Source: an uncultured Caryophanales bacterium (GTDB lineage Bacteria > Bacillota_I > Bacilli_A > RF39 > UBA660). Taken from it: 20,869 nucleotides of DNA. Positions 20,503-20,869 of this stretch are shown piece by piece. A program made the translations under genes and the position numbers. How positions within the stretch are numbered: the stretch's first letter is position 1; the number at the start of each line of letters is the position of its first letter. The stretch covers positions 1 to 20,869 of the forward strand of contig CAMVPJ010000016.1 in assembly GCA_947169395.1 (NCBI GenBank). The letters run 5' to 3'. The notes below the pieces were generated by a model that saw only the letters and a program-made list of their open reading frames with translations, did no database searches and had not been told where the DNA came from.

Positions 20503-20817
20503 ATGTTAATAGTAACAACAGATAATGTTGCAGGAAGAGAGACTATTGAAGCCTTAGGTATAGTAAAAGGTGAGATGGTTCAATCAAAAAATATCGGTAA
20601 AGATTTTCTTGCTGGTATGAAAAACATCGTTGGTGGTGAGGTAAAAGGCTACACTAAGATGATTGCTGAGGCAAGAGAGGTTGCAACTTCACGTATGATA
20701 GAAGAAGCAACTAATTTAGGTGCGGATGCTATAGTAGGTGTACGTTATGGTTCATCAGCAGTAATGCAAGGTGCATCAGAAATTATGGTATATGGCACTG
20801 CAGTTAAGTTAAAATAG
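20503..20817 (+). CDS. YbjQ/UPF0145 family protein
   Basis: The 104-residue protein matches the UPF0145 (YbjQ, PF01906) family: LIVTTDNVAGRETIEALGIV at the start, GGEVKGYTKMIAEAREVA in the centre and GADAIVGVRYGSS near the end. Members are small soluble proteins that form ring-like oligomers in crystal structures; the name 'heavy-metal binding' is historical and the function is unclear. ATG 20503 follows GAGGTGAG; an in-frame ATG at 20482 abuts the -10 box and is rejected. The gene is a separate unit behind a terminator. AGGAGG follows at 20816-20821 but no start codon at proper spacing is seen after it. Confidence 0.9.
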   Translation: MLIVTTDNVAGRETIEALGIVKGEMVQSKNIGKDFLAGMKNIVGGEVKGYTKMIAEAREVATSRMIEEATNLGADAIVGVRYGSSAVMQGASEIMVYGTAVKLK

Positions 20818-20869
20818 GAGGCTAACTATAATAAGTCAATAGATATTTGAAAAAAAATACAAGTTTTAC

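Noticed and set aside
20818..20869. Start of a further gene after AGGAGG at 20816-20821
   Set aside because: No ATG, GTG or TTG lies at suitable spacing and stops occur soon in the nearest frame; the window ends before it can be judged.
1..20869. CRISPR array, tRNA, rRNA, insertion-sequence transposase
   Set aside because: No regularly spaced direct repeats, no tRNA or rRNA features and no transposase were seen on either strand.

Overview
The window is about 20.9 kb of very AT-rich bacterial DNA. Gene order, Shine-Dalgarno sites (AGGAGG, GGTGA) and gene content point to a low-GC Bacillota (Bacilli/Erysipelotrichia-like or an uncultured RF39-type lineage; I cannot place it further). TGA is used as a stop and TGG as tryptophan, so this is not a Mycoplasma-code genome. 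An SspI-type small acid-soluble spore protein, a SpoVIF homologue and sporulation-sigma-like promoters suggest a spore former.

Layout. Positions 1-~2900 are the end of an integrated mobile element: the C-terminal half of a large SNF2-type helicase protein typical of conjugative elements, a strongly structured 92-nt intergenic segment, an unknown 200-residue protein and a sigma-70-family factor. The element abuts a 5'-truncated D-alanyl-D-alanine carboxypeptidase (2898-3425) that keeps its KTG motif and C-terminal domain but has lost the catalytic serine region; the element appears to have interrupted this gene. From 3426 on the content is chromosomal: rodA (minus) divergent from truB and a sugar nucleotidyltransferase; two tandem VanY-like (M15B) D,D-carboxypeptidases (minus), the membrane-anchored one behind a good forespore-type promoter; a divergent unknown membrane protein; spoVIF; then the Bacillus-like cluster ybeY-era-yqzL-(DUF1653)-recO-glyS. 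glyS has an unusually short T-box leader, and a 28-residue-repeat protein follows it. A minus-strand pair (coat-like Asn/Tyr/Pro-rich protein and sspI) has sporulation-like promoters. trmB is next, then an apparent envelope operon (15668-20404): lipoprotein, long disordered acidic protein, DUF948 protein, YtxH protein, small membrane protein, and a two-sensor-domain membrane protein ending in a degenerate GGDEF domain. A YbjQ/UPF0145 gene closes the window.

Recurring theme. Promoters sit extremely close to the genes. For truB and the small VanY gene the predicted transcription start falls on the start codon with no Shine-Dalgarno sequence (leaderless). For rodA, the large VanY, spoVIF, sspI, the coat-like gene and the 8086 gene the predicted start falls at or just before the Shine-Dalgarno site. 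Several start codons are therefore reassigned to positions downstream of the longest open frame.

No stretch over 300 bases lacks a gene. No tRNA, rRNA or CRISPR array was seen. The last 52 bases (20818-20869) hold no gene I can support.
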